A DNA stretch of 64,000 bases from Haloarcula taiwanensis (GCA_002844335.1 CP019154.1:186001-250000), one strand, 5' to 3'. Positions 46,573 through 54,707 are shown, numbered from the stretch's first letter. Notes: generated by a model not told the origin, from the letters alone. Numbers and translations: made by a program.

Positions 46573-47718
46573 TCACTCACGTCCGAGCAGGCGACGTATC
46601 TGCCGCTTCAGCGGAACCGACCGGTCCCGGCTTCGCTCGCGCGTCGTTCCGAACCCGAATGTCGCCCCAACTGCCGCTGCAAGGCTTCCGAGAACCAGGA
46701 AATTGAACGCTCCGATGGCCACCAGCGGGTGGACTCTGTGCAGCCCTGCGATGACGCCCGGCGGTGCTAGCAGGAAGTAGCGATGCTCTTCAACGGTCAC
46801 GACTGCCCGTTCGCCGGGCGGCGGGGCAGTCACCGACAGCGTTGCCGTCGCCGACCCGCCGCGCTGGACGACAAGCCGGTTACGGTCCATCGTTGCGTCC
46901 GGGTGTGGGGATTCGAGGACGATGAGCATCGTCACCAGGCCGCCGTTTTCCGCAGTGAATTCGCTTTCGACAGGCTCGCCCGGTGTGACCTCTTCGCTCG
47001 CACTATCGATGGTGACGCTATGTGTGCCGCTCGGAGCGACCATCGCGGCGTTTGCCGGCACGAGAATCAACACTGCCAGTGCGAGTATGATCGTCCAGCC
47101 GTTGATCGCGTCCCCATCGCGCGACCGAGTTCGGTCTCTGGTTCGCCCTTCACTGGCCCGGAAGCTGTCAACGAAGACGAGTAAAAACAGCCCGAGCCCG
47201 ATAGAGATGAACAGTCCACTGAGTCCCTGCCCGCTCGTCAGGTCGCTGTTGCTTGCACCGCCAACCAATACCAATCCACTTTCCGCCGCCGTTCGAGCGG
47301 AGCTGATTGCGGTCCCGAGGCCGGGGAGCCGGACGACCTGTCCGTTGACCTGTAGTGCTGTCGCGACGACTCGGTCGTCAGTGACGACCGGCTCGCCGCC
47401 GCTCTGGTCTCTGAACGGGTTGTTGTCCCCTTTCGTGATGTACCCCGCTTCGGTCTCCGCGACGACCCGGTGTGTGGTCAGTCCGCCGCCCTGTAGCTCG
47501 ACCGCTTCGAACACAATAACGTCTCCCGGCTCAATCTCGCCAGCGACGGGTGCAGGAACGGCGACAAACGCGTCACCCGTATTCAGCGTCGGCGACATAC
47601 TTCCCGATGTCACGTACCCCAGCAGGATCGGCTGTCCGAGGAGTTGTCCGATAACGAGGGAGAGAACGACGAGGACAGCAAGCAGGGTGAACGCGTCCTC
47701 GACGGCCTGCCGCAGCAT
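46573..47718 (-). CDS. Archaeal signal peptidase I (S26B) with extra C-terminal domain
   Basis: Membrane protease cleaving exported preproteins. Catalytic Ser 40 lies in TSGSMSPTL, the His in GLTTHRVV (His 83), and Asp residues in TKGDNNPFRDQ (98, 104), as in the archaeal/ER-type Ser-His-Asp enzymes. At 381 residues it is longer than housekeeping signal peptidases: after a second helix it has an external beta-rich domain (about 225-320) and a terminal helix. Dedicated signal peptidases next to camelysin/TasA-like genes are known in bacteria (SipW); this gene may play that part here. Confidence 0.88.
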   Translation of the reverse strand: MLRQAVEDAFTLLAVLVVLSLVIGQLLGQPILLGYVTSGSMSPTLNTGDAFVAVPAPVAGEIEPGDVIVFEAVELQGGGLTTHRVVAETEAGYITKGDNNPFRDQSGGEPVVTDDRVVATALQVNGQVVRLPGLGTAISSARTAAESGLVLVGGASNSDLTSGQGLSGLFISIGLGLFLLVFVDSFRASEGRTRDRTRSRDGDAINGWTIILALAVLILVPANAAMVAPSGTHSVTIDSASEEVTPGEPVESEFTAENGGLVTMLIVLESPHPDATMDRNRLVVQRGGSATATLSVTAPPPGERAVVTVEEHRYFLLAPPGVIAGLHRVHPLVAIGAFNFLVLGSLAAAVGATFGFGTTRERSRDRSVPLKRQIRRLLGRE

Positions 47719-47882
47719 ACCTGCAGTAACCGGCCACAGGTTTTCAACCCTCCGAACAGCGGAGGAGTCGCGGTGTGTCGACCAGTTATCGGTACGGTTC
47801 GAAACCGGCGCGTGCTGTCTCTGGACGCAACGCGCTGCCGTCTGTTGACCGCGCGGCAGGGGTTGGACTACTCCCGTCTCGA

Positions 47883-48296
47883 TTACTCCCTTTCGACAGG
47901 GATCGTGTGGACCTGCCGAAGTGGCTCGATGTGTGCTTTTGCTGCCGTGTCCAGTGGAAAGGTGCCGTGGATATCGGCCGGGACCTGGCCGTGGATGAGA
48001 CGCCCGAACGGCGCGGCGGCGGTGGGATACACCTGCTCGGCCAACCGAGCGACGGGGGCCGCGACATCGAGTCCTTCCAGCGCTTCCTTCACAGCCGCTT
48101 CGCCGACGTGGACGGACTCGCCTTCGATCAAAATGAACGCGAACGGTGGGTCGTCGAACTGCGCTTGGAGGAACGCCTGAATGGCGTCGGATTCCCAGGG
48201 GACCGGCGTGATGTCCGTGGCACAGCGGGTTACCGTCTCGGCAGCGCGCCGGAACAGGTCGGTACTGCCGTCGTAGACGAGAAGCGACTGAGTCAC
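47883..48296 (-). CDS. DCC/DUF393-like thiol-disulfide fold protein, weak similarity
   Basis: A 137-residue protein from the GTG at 48296 (another GTG at 48341 would add 15 unlikely residues). It begins SLLVYDGSTDLFRRAAETV, where DCC proteins have LVYDGDCxxC, but both Cys are missing. It continues with ITPVPWESDAIQAFLQ and FAFILIEGESVHVGEAAVK. Likely a haloarchaeal offshoot without redox Cys; function unknown. Nothing is seen in 47719-47882. Confidence 0.55.
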   Translation of the reverse strand: MTQSLLVYDGSTDLFRRAAETVTRCATDITPVPWESDAIQAFLQAQFDDPPFAFILIEGESVHVGEAAVKEALEGLDVAAPVARLAEQVYPTAAAPFGRLIHGQVPADIHGTFPLDTAAKAHIEPLRQVHTIPVERE

Positions 48297-48375
48297 ACCA
48301 ACTGTACGGGTCTGGGCCGTTTGAACGTTGTGTCGTGTCACAACGGCTTATACGTCTGCACCTCGACCGTCCTGT

Positions 48376-48684
48376 ATGGACGCGCGGGACGAACCAGTGG
48401 CAAAACTCGCCCGCCGACTCGAAACGGCACTGGCGCGCACACTCGATGATAGCGTGTCGTGGACGGTCACGACTGACAACCCAGTCATCGCTCGACTACC
48501 CGACCGCGAGTTCGTGCTCGAACAGCGCGATGGGCCGGACGGATACCGGTTGACAGTCGTGTTGCGCGCGGACGGTGCGGTTGTGAGCAAGTTCGGGCAG
48601 TTCGAGACCATCGATAACGCAGTCGAGAAGGTTGTGTCTCTTGTCCGGGCCGACGTTCGGTACACGGTTTGCTGTGACGGCTAG
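48376..48684 (+). CDS. Conserved haloarchaeal protein, unknown function
   Basis: A 102-residue soluble protein with an alpha-beta pattern: helix (VAKLARRLETALARTLDD), strands (SWTVTTDNPVIARLPDREFV, YRLTVVLRADGAVVSKFGQF) and a C-terminal helix (DNAVEKVVSLVRADVRYTVC). Not recognised. Divergent from the DCC-like gene, with TATA-like GGCTTATACG about 30 nt upstream. Confidence 0.6.
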   Translation: MDARDEPVAKLARRLETALARTLDDSVSWTVTTDNPVIARLPDREFVLEQRDGPDGYRLTVVLRADGAVVSKFGQFETIDNAVEKVVSLVRADVRYTVCCDG

Positions 48685-48795
48685 CTGTCACAGTGCTGGA
48701 CCCGGTCTGTGTGGCTAACTCGGTGCCCCCGTGTCAGTCAGCAAACACCGCTTGGGGGTAATCTCTATACCAATCCCACACCAACAGTGGGCCGT

Positions 48796-48975
48796 ATGAG
48801 TCTGCTCAAGAGCAAGCATCTCCTCAACGGAATCGTCTCGCTGGTGGTGAGCGTCGCTATCACTGTCTGGCTGGCTGATGACGAAGACGCGCCCTGGAGC
48901 CTGACTGATATGGCCATGGCCGTCGCTGTTTCGTCGTTTCTGTCCGGCTTTTTCACTAGCTACTTCGCTGACTGA
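48796..48975 (+). CDS. Small two-helix membrane protein
   Basis: A 59-residue protein with helices LLNGIVSLVVSVAITVWLAD and MAMAVAVSSFLSGFFTSYFA joined by a short acidic loop. Function unknown. CTATACC at 48766-48772 is a possible TATA element 24-30 nt upstream. Confidence 0.6.
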   Translation: MSLLKSKHLLNGIVSLVVSVAITVWLADDEDAPWSLTDMAMAVAVSSFLSGFFTSYFAD

Positions 48976-49035
48976 TAGTCGGACGCCTCTGTGCAATGGG
49001 GGAACACCGATGCCGTTCCGGTCCGTTTCCCCAGT

Positions 49036-49368
49036 ATGGATGAGCCAGACCCCGTCGACAGCTGGCCTCACCGCCCGTTCTCACCGGCGGAAGCCAGTGC
49101 CCTGCTGGACGACATTGACGGTGCTGCTGCGGTCTGGGTGATGCACCACGACAACGACGTTCGGTCAGCTATCGTTCTCGATAATGCTCCCGAGGACGCA
49201 GCCATCGACATCATCGTCGAGACCGACGTTGGCTTCGAGATGTACAGTTACACGAGCGGCGTGTGGCTGAACTACGGTACGCAGCGGAAAGACGACCCGG
49301 ATGCGCCGCCGATGGCAGGGACGCTTGACAGCTACGATGTTCTCGCTGGCGAGTCTGAGACAGCCTGA
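49036..49368 (+). CDS. Acidic haloarchaeal protein, unknown function
   Basis: A 110-residue soluble protein: helix-forming FSPAEASALLDDIDGAAAVW, strands VRSAIVLDNAPEDAAIDIIV and VGFEMYSYTSGVWLNYG, then a tail TLDSYDVLAGESE. No metal or catalytic motif is visible. It is 61 nt after the small membrane protein; co-transcription is possible. Confidence 0.6.
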   Translation: MDEPDPVDSWPHRPFSPAEASALLDDIDGAAAVWVMHHDNDVRSAIVLDNAPEDAAIDIIVETDVGFEMYSYTSGVWLNYGTQRKDDPDAPPMAGTLDSYDVLAGESETA

Positions 49369-49480
49369 CCAGTGCGGTTCATCGACACCGTCGTTGCTGG
49401 GGCGAAACGGCCCGTGCCACCCGCGTACCGATACGCTCGAAAAGTAATCATTAAACGGCGCGGCGACTGACCGTCCTGAT

Positions 49481-50347
49481 ATGCAACGACGAGCCGCGGC
49501 GGCGTACTTCGCGTTCTTCCTCGTTATCAGTGTTGCTGCGTACGCCTACATCGGCGTCGCGGAGAGTCAGCGGCCGACGGTGTCGCTCGACGCTGACGCC
49601 GAACTGACCAACGAGAGTACGTTCACTGTCGACGGAACGGAATACACAGCCACGAACATCCACATGTCCGGTGGCGGTGGCGGCCACGGCGGCGGTGGCG
49701 GGGGAAGTATGGCAGCTGACCTCTCGTGGACGAACGAATCGTCACAGTACACTGCGACGTTAGAGCACAACGCCACGACGACGTATCAGAACGACACCTA
49801 CCGCGTACACACTGACAGCAACGAGAGTACGGTGACTCTCGAAGAGGAACTCAACGTCAGTGCGCTCCTCGCCGAGGACGCCTCGGTCAAGAACACGCTG
49901 GCAACCCAGAACGGAACTGAGTACGTGGTCTACCGGTCGAACAACACGCAGGTCCCACTGAGTGAATGGCTCCCTGAGCCGGAGACAGTGACGTTCTCCG
50001 TCGGTGATACCTACCCGTACGCGACCGACAGCGGTACCCAGGAGACCACTATCTCTGAAGTGACCGCCGACGGTGCAACGCTCGAATGGTTCGCCCCGCG
50101 TGAGAACACAGTCGAACTTTCGGAGGGTGGAAACGTCACGCTGAACGAGCAGCAGTTCTTCGCCCACTTCCCGGACCACAGCACCGTCCAGATCGTCCCG
50201 ATTCAGCAGTACGACCAGTACCAGGCGACGCTTGACCAGCAGGACTACTTCCACGAGCGCAAGAACGGTATCTGGGGCGTCTCGATCCTCTCGGGCATCG
50301 CAGCCGTGCTGATGCTGGGAATGGCGTATATGCCCGTCCGCGGATAA
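49481..50347 (+). CDS. Membrane-anchored extracellular protein
   Basis: A 288-residue protein with an N-terminal helix (AAYFAFFLVISVAAYAYIGV), an external domain of about 225 residues with many Asn-X-Ser/Thr sites (NES, NAT, NDT, NVS) and a Gly/His-rich insert (MSGGGGGHGGGGGGSMAAD), and a C-terminal helix (GIWGVSILSGIAAVLMLGMA). The Gly/His patch could bind metal but may be just a linker. Function unknown. CATTAAACGG at 49450-49459 is a likely TATA element. Confidence 0.65.
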   Translation: MQRRAAAAYFAFFLVISVAAYAYIGVAESQRPTVSLDADAELTNESTFTVDGTEYTATNIHMSGGGGGHGGGGGGSMAADLSWTNESSQYTATLEHNATTTYQNDTYRVHTDSNESTVTLEEELNVSALLAEDASVKNTLATQNGTEYVVYRSNNTQVPLSEWLPEPETVTFSVGDTYPYATDSGTQETTISEVTADGATLEWFAPRENTVELSEGGNVTLNEQQFFAHFPDHSTVQIVPIQQYDQYQATLDQQDYFHERKNGIWGVSILSGIAAVLMLGMAYMPVRG

Positions 50348-50383
50348 CAACGACGTCTGTTTTCGGTTTTTTCAACGACTGAC

Positions 50384-50611
50384 TTACGCGTCGGCTGCCC
50401 AGGTGAGGTACGCCAGACCGATCCCGATCACACCCATCAGGACTGCCGCGACCATCTGTACAATCGCCGCTGCCATCGAGGCGTGCGTCTGCCACGGTGT
50501 GCCGGCGACCGCCGCGAGCGTGGCGACGACGAGCAATACACCGACAGTGACACCTAGCGGGCGCAACGGCTGCGTGAGTACGCGCTGAACCGTACCGGTC
50601 GTTCCGTCCAT
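50384..50611 (-). CDS. Small two-helix membrane protein
   Basis: A 75-residue protein starting MDGTTGTVQRVLTQPLRPLG with two helices (VTVGVLLVVATLAAVAG and AAAIVQMVAAVLMGVIGIGL) and an acidic end WAADA. Not recognised. Convergent with the extracellular protein gene (36-nt gap). Confidence 0.6.
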   Translation of the reverse strand: MDGTTGTVQRVLTQPLRPLGVTVGVLLVVATLAAVAGTPWQTHASMAAAIVQMVAAVLMGVIGIGLAYLTWAADA

Positions 50612-50696
50612 ACTGATGCCATTCGCTGTCTGGGTGGTAAATGAACCGGTCTCGAAGTATACACTGCCGCGCCGCTTGTCCATAGAACAGCGTGTT

Positions 50697-50712
50697 GGGA
50701 GGGAGTTGAACC
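50697..50712 (-). repeat. Fragment of a tRNA 3' end, copy 1
   Basis: GGGAGGGAGTTGAACC is identical to 16 nt of the T-arm/acceptor part of tRNA-Lys (50858-50873), same orientation. It has no cloverleaf around it. Confidence 0.55.
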
Positions 50713-50741
50713 GACTCGCGTTGCTCAGCGGCTCACTGTGC

Positions 50742-50763
50742 GGGCCGGGAGGTGGTTGAACCG
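50742..50763 (-). repeat. Fragment of a tRNA 3' end, copy 2
   Basis: GGGCCGGGAGGTGGTTGAACC differs from the tRNA-Lys 3' end (starting 50853) at two positions over 21 nt, same orientation. It includes the acceptor-strand sequence, so it could be an old attachment-site copy. Confidence 0.6.
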
Positions 50764-50798
50764 GAGCCAGACGCGCTCATTCGTTGCGCGCGACTGCA

Positions 50799-50814
50799 GG
50801 GTTCAACGCCCTCC
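50799..50814 (+). repeat. Fragment of a tRNA T arm, inverted copy
   Basis: GGGTTCAACGCCCTCC resembles the T-arm/acceptor of tRNA-Lys read on its own strand (GGGTTCAACTCCCTCC), with one mismatch, but lies in the opposite orientation. It is 38 nt from the tRNA gene. Confidence 0.45.
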
Positions 50815-50851
50815 GTAGCGTTACCACTATTCACTGTCGTTCATAGGGTAA

Positions 50852-50925
50852 CGGGCCGGGAGGGAGTTGAACCCCCGACCATCTGGTTAAAAGCCAGACG
50901 CTCTGCCTAACTGAGCTACCGGCCC
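50852..50925 (-). tRNA. tRNA-Lys (anticodon UUU)
   Basis: On the minus strand: acceptor GGGCCGG/CCGGCCC, D arm AGCTCAGTTAGGCAGAGC, anticodon stem TCTGG/CCAGA around CTTTTAA (UUU), T arm GGGGGTTCAACTCCCTC. No intron and no CCA. Three partial copies of its 3' end lie within 160 nt downstream. Confidence 0.95.
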
Positions 50926-50959
50926 TCGCTATTCGCTCGGGGGAGCGGCGATTAAGACC

Positions 50960-51637
50960 TTACGGTCCGTCGTCGAAATACGATTCGATAGCTTCACTGA
51001 TGACCTCGCCTGGGGACGCCCCGTCGAGTGCGGCCTGCCGGCGGAGTCGACAGTAGGCGTCGCGGCCGAGTTGTGTCCGCATCTCACCCAGCGCGTATCC
51101 GTTTCTGGCGAGTGCCGCGTCTACGGACGCGCCGTCGTTGACGCTGCTGGCAACGGAGCGGATCTGGCGGACAGTGAGGTCGTGGTCGAGGGCGGCCCAC
51201 GCCAGCAGGAGGCGGGATTCGCCGGAGACTCTGGCGATGTGCTTGGCCGCCGTCGGCGCAATCTCTCCCTTGGCGACGTGAATGCGCACGGAGCGCGGGA
51301 GATCGTGCACGCGGGACCACTTGCGGATGAACGAGACCGACGCCTCGCCACCGGCCCGCTCGGCAGCGGCCTTGTAGGACCCTTCACCACGGACCAGGGC
51401 TGCACACGCGGCCGCGCCTCGTAGAATGAACACGTTGTCGTCGGCGCCGGCGGTGTTCTCGGAGAACTTCTCGACTGTTCTGGCCGCGAGTTCGAGACTC
51501 TCGGGGTCGTCGGGATCGAACTCGATTGCCTCCTCGGGTCGCTGGCCGGTGAGTGCCGGGTCACCGCGGATGACCGGTTTACCGACCGGTGATTCGCGGT
51601 CGGTCGATGGAACGTCGTTGTCGGGCCCCTCAGGCAT
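50960..51637 (-). CDS. ParB-HTH-like DNA-binding protein without nuclease domain
   Basis: A 225-residue protein. The middle (about 85-165) looks like the helix-turn-helix domain of ParB/KorB: YKAAAERAGGEASVSFIRKW, then RIHVAKGEIAPTAAKHIARV and LTVRQIRSVASSV, comparable with the ISxxHARAL...LSVRxTE of ParB. The N-terminal CTPase/ParB fold is missing; instead there is an acidic tail. The C-terminus (RLRRQAALDGASPGEVISEA) could be a ribbon-helix-helix dimer. A regulator or segregation-related function is an inference. It lies next to tRNA-Lys. Confidence 0.65.
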   Translation of the reverse strand: MPEGPDNDVPSTDRESPVGKPVIRGDPALTGQRPEEAIEFDPDDPESLELAARTVEKFSENTAGADDNVFILRGAAACAALVRGEGSYKAAAERAGGEASVSFIRKWSRVHDLPRSVRIHVAKGEIAPTAAKHIARVSGESRLLLAWAALDHDLTVRQIRSVASSVNDGASVDAALARNGYALGEMRTQLGRDAYCRLRRQAALDGASPGEVISEAIESYFDDGP

Positions 51638-51757
51638 CGATACGTGTTTGGGGAGCGCCGCACAAAAGTATCCCGTACAGGGGTGTCATGCAGGCTATTG
51701 TAAGTAATTCCCGGATGTCACCGACCCGGTGTCGGCGCAATCAGTGCCCAGTCTGTA

Positions 51758-51904
51758 TCAGTCGTCAGATGCGCTCTCGCGCTCTTCGCTCATGTGCTCC
51801 CAGATTTCTGTGCAACCGCAGCCGTCCTCGACGTTATCGAGGTGGTCTGTGGTCGGCTCTTCGCGTTCGGCGTCATCGTCGTGGGTCTGTTGTGCGTTCG
51901 TCAT
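51758..51904 (-). CDS. 48-residue Cys-containing haloarchaeal protein
   Basis: ATG at 51904 to TGA at 51758-51760. It begins MTNAQQTHDDDAEREEPTTD and continues HLDNVEDGCGCTEIWEHMSE to RESASDD. The motif EDGCGCTEIWE with a CxC pair stands out and the composition is haloarchaeal-acidic, so a real small gene is likely. The CxC may bind metal. Function unknown. Confidence 0.62.
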   Translation of the reverse strand: MTNAQQTHDDDAEREEPTTDHLDNVEDGCGCTEIWEHMSEERESASDD

Positions 51905-52175
51905 CGTTTCAGTCACAGCAGCGACCTACGTGGCCGCCACGTGGTGTCGTACTCCTCCATAACGCCCCCATTATCTTAAACACGGACTCTCCTGTAAGCT
52001 TGGCCCGCACTGCGACTTACAGGCAACATTTAGTCCCATCTCGTACAGAACCCAGGAAATAGTGGGCCATTATATTTGATGCAGTTACCGCATGACTGCG
52101 ACGGATTCGACCCGACCGCGGTGATACTTGCGACCGCCGATGTCCTCAGGTGTCTCGGGAATCTAATGAGATGTA
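51905..52175. other. Intergenic region with an inverted repeat
   Basis: No gene seen. CCTGTAAG (51991-51998) and CTTACAGG (52016-52023) form an 8-bp inverted repeat with a 17-nt loop. An AT-rich ATTATATTTGATG at 52070-52082 could be a promoter for the next gene. A TATCTTAAACACG at 51972-51984 is another candidate. Confidence 0.4.
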
Positions 52176-52517
52176 ATGACGACTGACGTTCACCAGCTCG
52201 ACGACGGGGCCTGGATCTCCGTCAACGACTCGCGGGAAGTGAACGTCTCGGACCTGTGGCTGCTGGCTCGAAGCGGCTTCTGCGGGTGTGAGACGACGGA
52301 TTTACTCGCTGAGGGGTTCGTGGAAGTGGGCGTTGATTACCCGGACATCCAGGCACGAATAGCCGGCCAGTGCATCGCCTGCGGTGAAAGCGGCGTTACC
52401 GACTGGTTGACCGTCGGCCGCGTCGTAGATCCCGATTCCGGCGAGTTCTACGGTGTTGTCCACGAGAGCATCCATTTTCCGGAGAAACGAACCCGGCTTG
52501 CGAACCCTGAAGAATAG
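52176..52517 (+). CDS. Cys-containing haloarchaeal protein, possible metal site
   Basis: A 113-residue protein: MTTDVHQLDDGAWISVNDSR, SDLWLLARSGFCGCETTDLL (CxC), QCIACGESGVTDWL (CxxC), then GRVVDPDSGEFYGVVHESIH. The CxC and CxxC pairs together could hold one zinc. Not recognised beyond that. It has its own AT-rich upstream region, and the nitrite-reductase-type gene follows 92 nt downstream. Confidence 0.65.
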   Translation: MTTDVHQLDDGAWISVNDSREVNVSDLWLLARSGFCGCETTDLLAEGFVEVGVDYPDIQARIAGQCIACGESGVTDWLTVGRVVDPDSGEFYGVVHESIHFPEKRTRLANPEE

Positions 52518-52609
52518 GCAACAATCTCTTGTTTCGGGGAGTGGGGGAGACGGTTGACGGCAAAGTGTGTTGTATAAGTCTGTGAGACTTGTGAGAGAAC
52601 ACATTAGCT

Positions 52610-54373
52610 ATGCCCAGTAAAGTCGAGAAATGGAAAGACGAGGTTTACGGCAACGAGATACGGGAGCATCTGATGGAGTTCGCGGAGAAGGGCTGGGACG
52701 CCATCCCGGAGGACGAACACGACGCCTGGTTCGAGCGCTTCAAGTGGTGGGGCCTGTACCACCAGCGCTCCGGGCAGGAGTCGTATTTCATGATGCGTAT
52801 CGGGACGCCCAACGGTGTCATCAAGCCGGGACAACTGGAGGTCATCGGCGAAATCGCAAAGGAGTACGCGACCGGTCCCGCCGACAACCCCGAGTTCGGC
52901 GAGGCCTACTGCGACTGGACGACCCGCCAGAGCATCCAGCTCCACTGGATCAAACTGGAGGACATTCCGGAGATTTTCGAGAAGCTCGAAGCCGTCGGCC
53001 TGGGCACTCAGCAGGCCTGTGGCGACTCCTGGCGGAACATCGTCGGCTGTCCCGTCGCTGGCAAGGACAAGCACGAGCACGTCGACGCCTGGCCTGTCGC
53101 CGAGGACCTCCACGAGACGTTCAAGGGCAACGACGACTACTCGAACCTCCCGCGCAAGTGGAAGGTTGCCATCGCCGGCTGTGACGAGGGCTGTGGCCAG
53201 GGCGACATCAACGACCTCGCTTTCGAGCCTGCGGAAAAGGACGGCGAACTCGGCTTTAACGTCCGTATCGGCGGCGGCCTCTCCCGCAAGGAGCCGCGCC
53301 TCGCCCGCGATATCGACGTATGGGTGCCGCCGGAGCAGGCCGCGGACGTGGCCCACGGCATGTCCGCGCTCTTCCGCGACCACGGCGACCGTGAGGACCG
53401 CTTCAACGCCCGCATCAAGTTCCTCATGGACGAGTGGGGTCCCGAGAAGATGCGCTCGGTCCTGCAGGAGGAGTACGTCGACTTCGAACTCCCGACCGCC
53501 GGCGAGGACATGCGCGACCAGTACAGCTACAACACCGGGTCCCAGGACGGGCACAACGACCACGTCGGGATTCACGAGCAGAAGGACGGCAACTACTACG
53601 TCGGCCTGAACGTGCTGGTCGGCCGCATGGGTGCCGACGACGTGCTCGAACTCGCCGAACTCGCCGACGAGTACGGCTCCGGCGAGGTCCGTCTGACCCA
53701 GCGCCAGAACATCATCGTCACCGACGTGCCCGAGGAGAACCTCGACGAGTTCACCAGCGAACCCCTGCTCGAACACTACTCCCCGGATCCGTCGCCGTTC
53801 ATGCGCGGCTCCATCGCCTGCACGGGCACGGAGTACTGCTCGCTCTCTATCGTCGAGACGAAGAACCGCCAAGTTCGCTACGCCCGCTGGCTCAAGGACA
53901 ACGTCGAACTCCCCGATGACCACAAGGACTTCCACATCCATCTCTCGGGCTGTACGGCCTCCTGTGCCCAGCCCCAGATAGCCGACGTGTCCCTGCGCGG
54001 CATGAAGACCCGCAAGGACGGCGAACCGGTCGAGGCCCTCGACATCGGCCTCGGCGGCGGCCTCGGCGACGACCCGCGCTTCGCCGACTGGGTGGAGATG
54101 CGTGTCCCCGCCGACGAGGTGCCCGGCGCTATCAAGAACCTCGTCAACAACTTCAAGGACGCCCGCGAGGGCGGCGAGACCTTCCGTGACTTCGTCGCGG
54201 ACCGCGACGAGGAGACGCTGGCCGAGATGGTCGAACCCGAAGAGACGGACTACGACGACCCGTACATGCACAACACGAAGATGACGTGGTACCCTTACGC
54301 CGAGGACGACGACATGCAGGCCTCGCCCGCGCCGACTGACGGCTCCGGCGAGCCGCTGCCCTCCGACGACTAA
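52610..54373 (+). CDS. Siroheme-[4Fe-4S] nitrite/sulfite reductase, probably ferredoxin-nitrite reductase
   Basis: A 587-residue two-repeat reductase catalysing six-electron reduction of nitrite to ammonia (or sulfite to sulfide). Two ferredoxin-like half domains are visible: DWTTRQSIQLHWIKLEDIP and RLTQRQNIIVTDVPEENL, each with TRQ/TQRQN. The cluster/siroheme ligands are ACTGTEYCS (CX5C) and SGCTASCAQP (CX3C). Its length and the CTGTEYC form fit haloarchaeal assimilatory nitrite reductases better than sulfite reductases, but no nitrate reductase or transporter gene lies in this window. TATA-like GTATAAG is at 52572. Confidence 0.88.
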   Translation: MPSKVEKWKDEVYGNEIREHLMEFAEKGWDAIPEDEHDAWFERFKWWGLYHQRSGQESYFMMRIGTPNGVIKPGQLEVIGEIAKEYATGPADNPEFGEAYCDWTTRQSIQLHWIKLEDIPEIFEKLEAVGLGTQQACGDSWRNIVGCPVAGKDKHEHVDAWPVAEDLHETFKGNDDYSNLPRKWKVAIAGCDEGCGQGDINDLAFEPAEKDGELGFNVRIGGGLSRKEPRLARDIDVWVPPEQAADVAHGMSALFRDHGDREDRFNARIKFLMDEWGPEKMRSVLQEEYVDFELPTAGEDMRDQYSYNTGSQDGHNDHVGIHEQKDGNYYVGLNVLVGRMGADDVLELAELADEYGSGEVRLTQRQNIIVTDVPEENLDEFTSEPLLEHYSPDPSPFMRGSIACTGTEYCSLSIVETKNRQVRYARWLKDNVELPDDHKDFHIHLSGCTASCAQPQIADVSLRGMKTRKDGEPVEALDIGLGGGLGDDPRFADWVEMRVPADEVPGAIKNLVNNFKDAREGGETFRDFVADRDEETLAEMVEPEETDYDDPYMHNTKMTWYPYAEDDDMQASPAPTDGSGEPLPSDD

Positions 54374-54470
54374 GTCGCACTGCTGGGCATTCGCGCCTCG
54401 TTTCTCGCGGAACCGCGTGGCTGTCCACGTTTTGATAGCTCTCTGTCGCTTCCTGTGGCCGGGAGCGCGC

Positions 54471-54667
54471 TCCGTCGCGCGACCCGGGGAAAGGTAGGTC
54501 TACCTCTGAAGGGGGACACAAGTTTTGCAGTCGCTGTTGTGAGCATACCGCGAGCGAAGCGAGCGGTTTCACGCGAATCGCGGCGCGATTCGCGCTTTTT
54601 TCATCGACGTTTTTTTGCCGGGGTTGAGCGCTCACCACCGGCGAGCGCGATGCCCCGGCGAAAAAAG
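54471..54667. repeat. Intergenic hairpin cluster before rnpB
   Basis: Three features follow each other: CGAGCGAAGCGAGC direct/inverted repeats (54551-54564); CGCGAATCG/CGATTCGCG (arms 54572-54580 and 54586-54594) followed by CTTTTTT, a terminator-like hairpin; and TTTTTTTGCCGGGG (54610-54623) pairing with CCCCGGCGAAAAAA (54653-54666) with an inner GCGCTC/GAGCGC stem. The whole block is non-coding and unlike neighbouring genes; similar GAGCGAAGCGAGC-type sequence recurs in haloarchaeal intergenic DNA. Confidence 0.6.
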
Positions 54668-54707
54668 GTCGTTGGTAAGTCTTATTCACGGCACTGGCGT
54701 ACCCATT

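Noticed and set aside
52610-54373. Sulfite reductase as first choice
   Set aside because: The cluster motifs fit both, but the length and CTGTEYC form favour assimilatory nitrite reductase; kept as an alternative rather than the main call.
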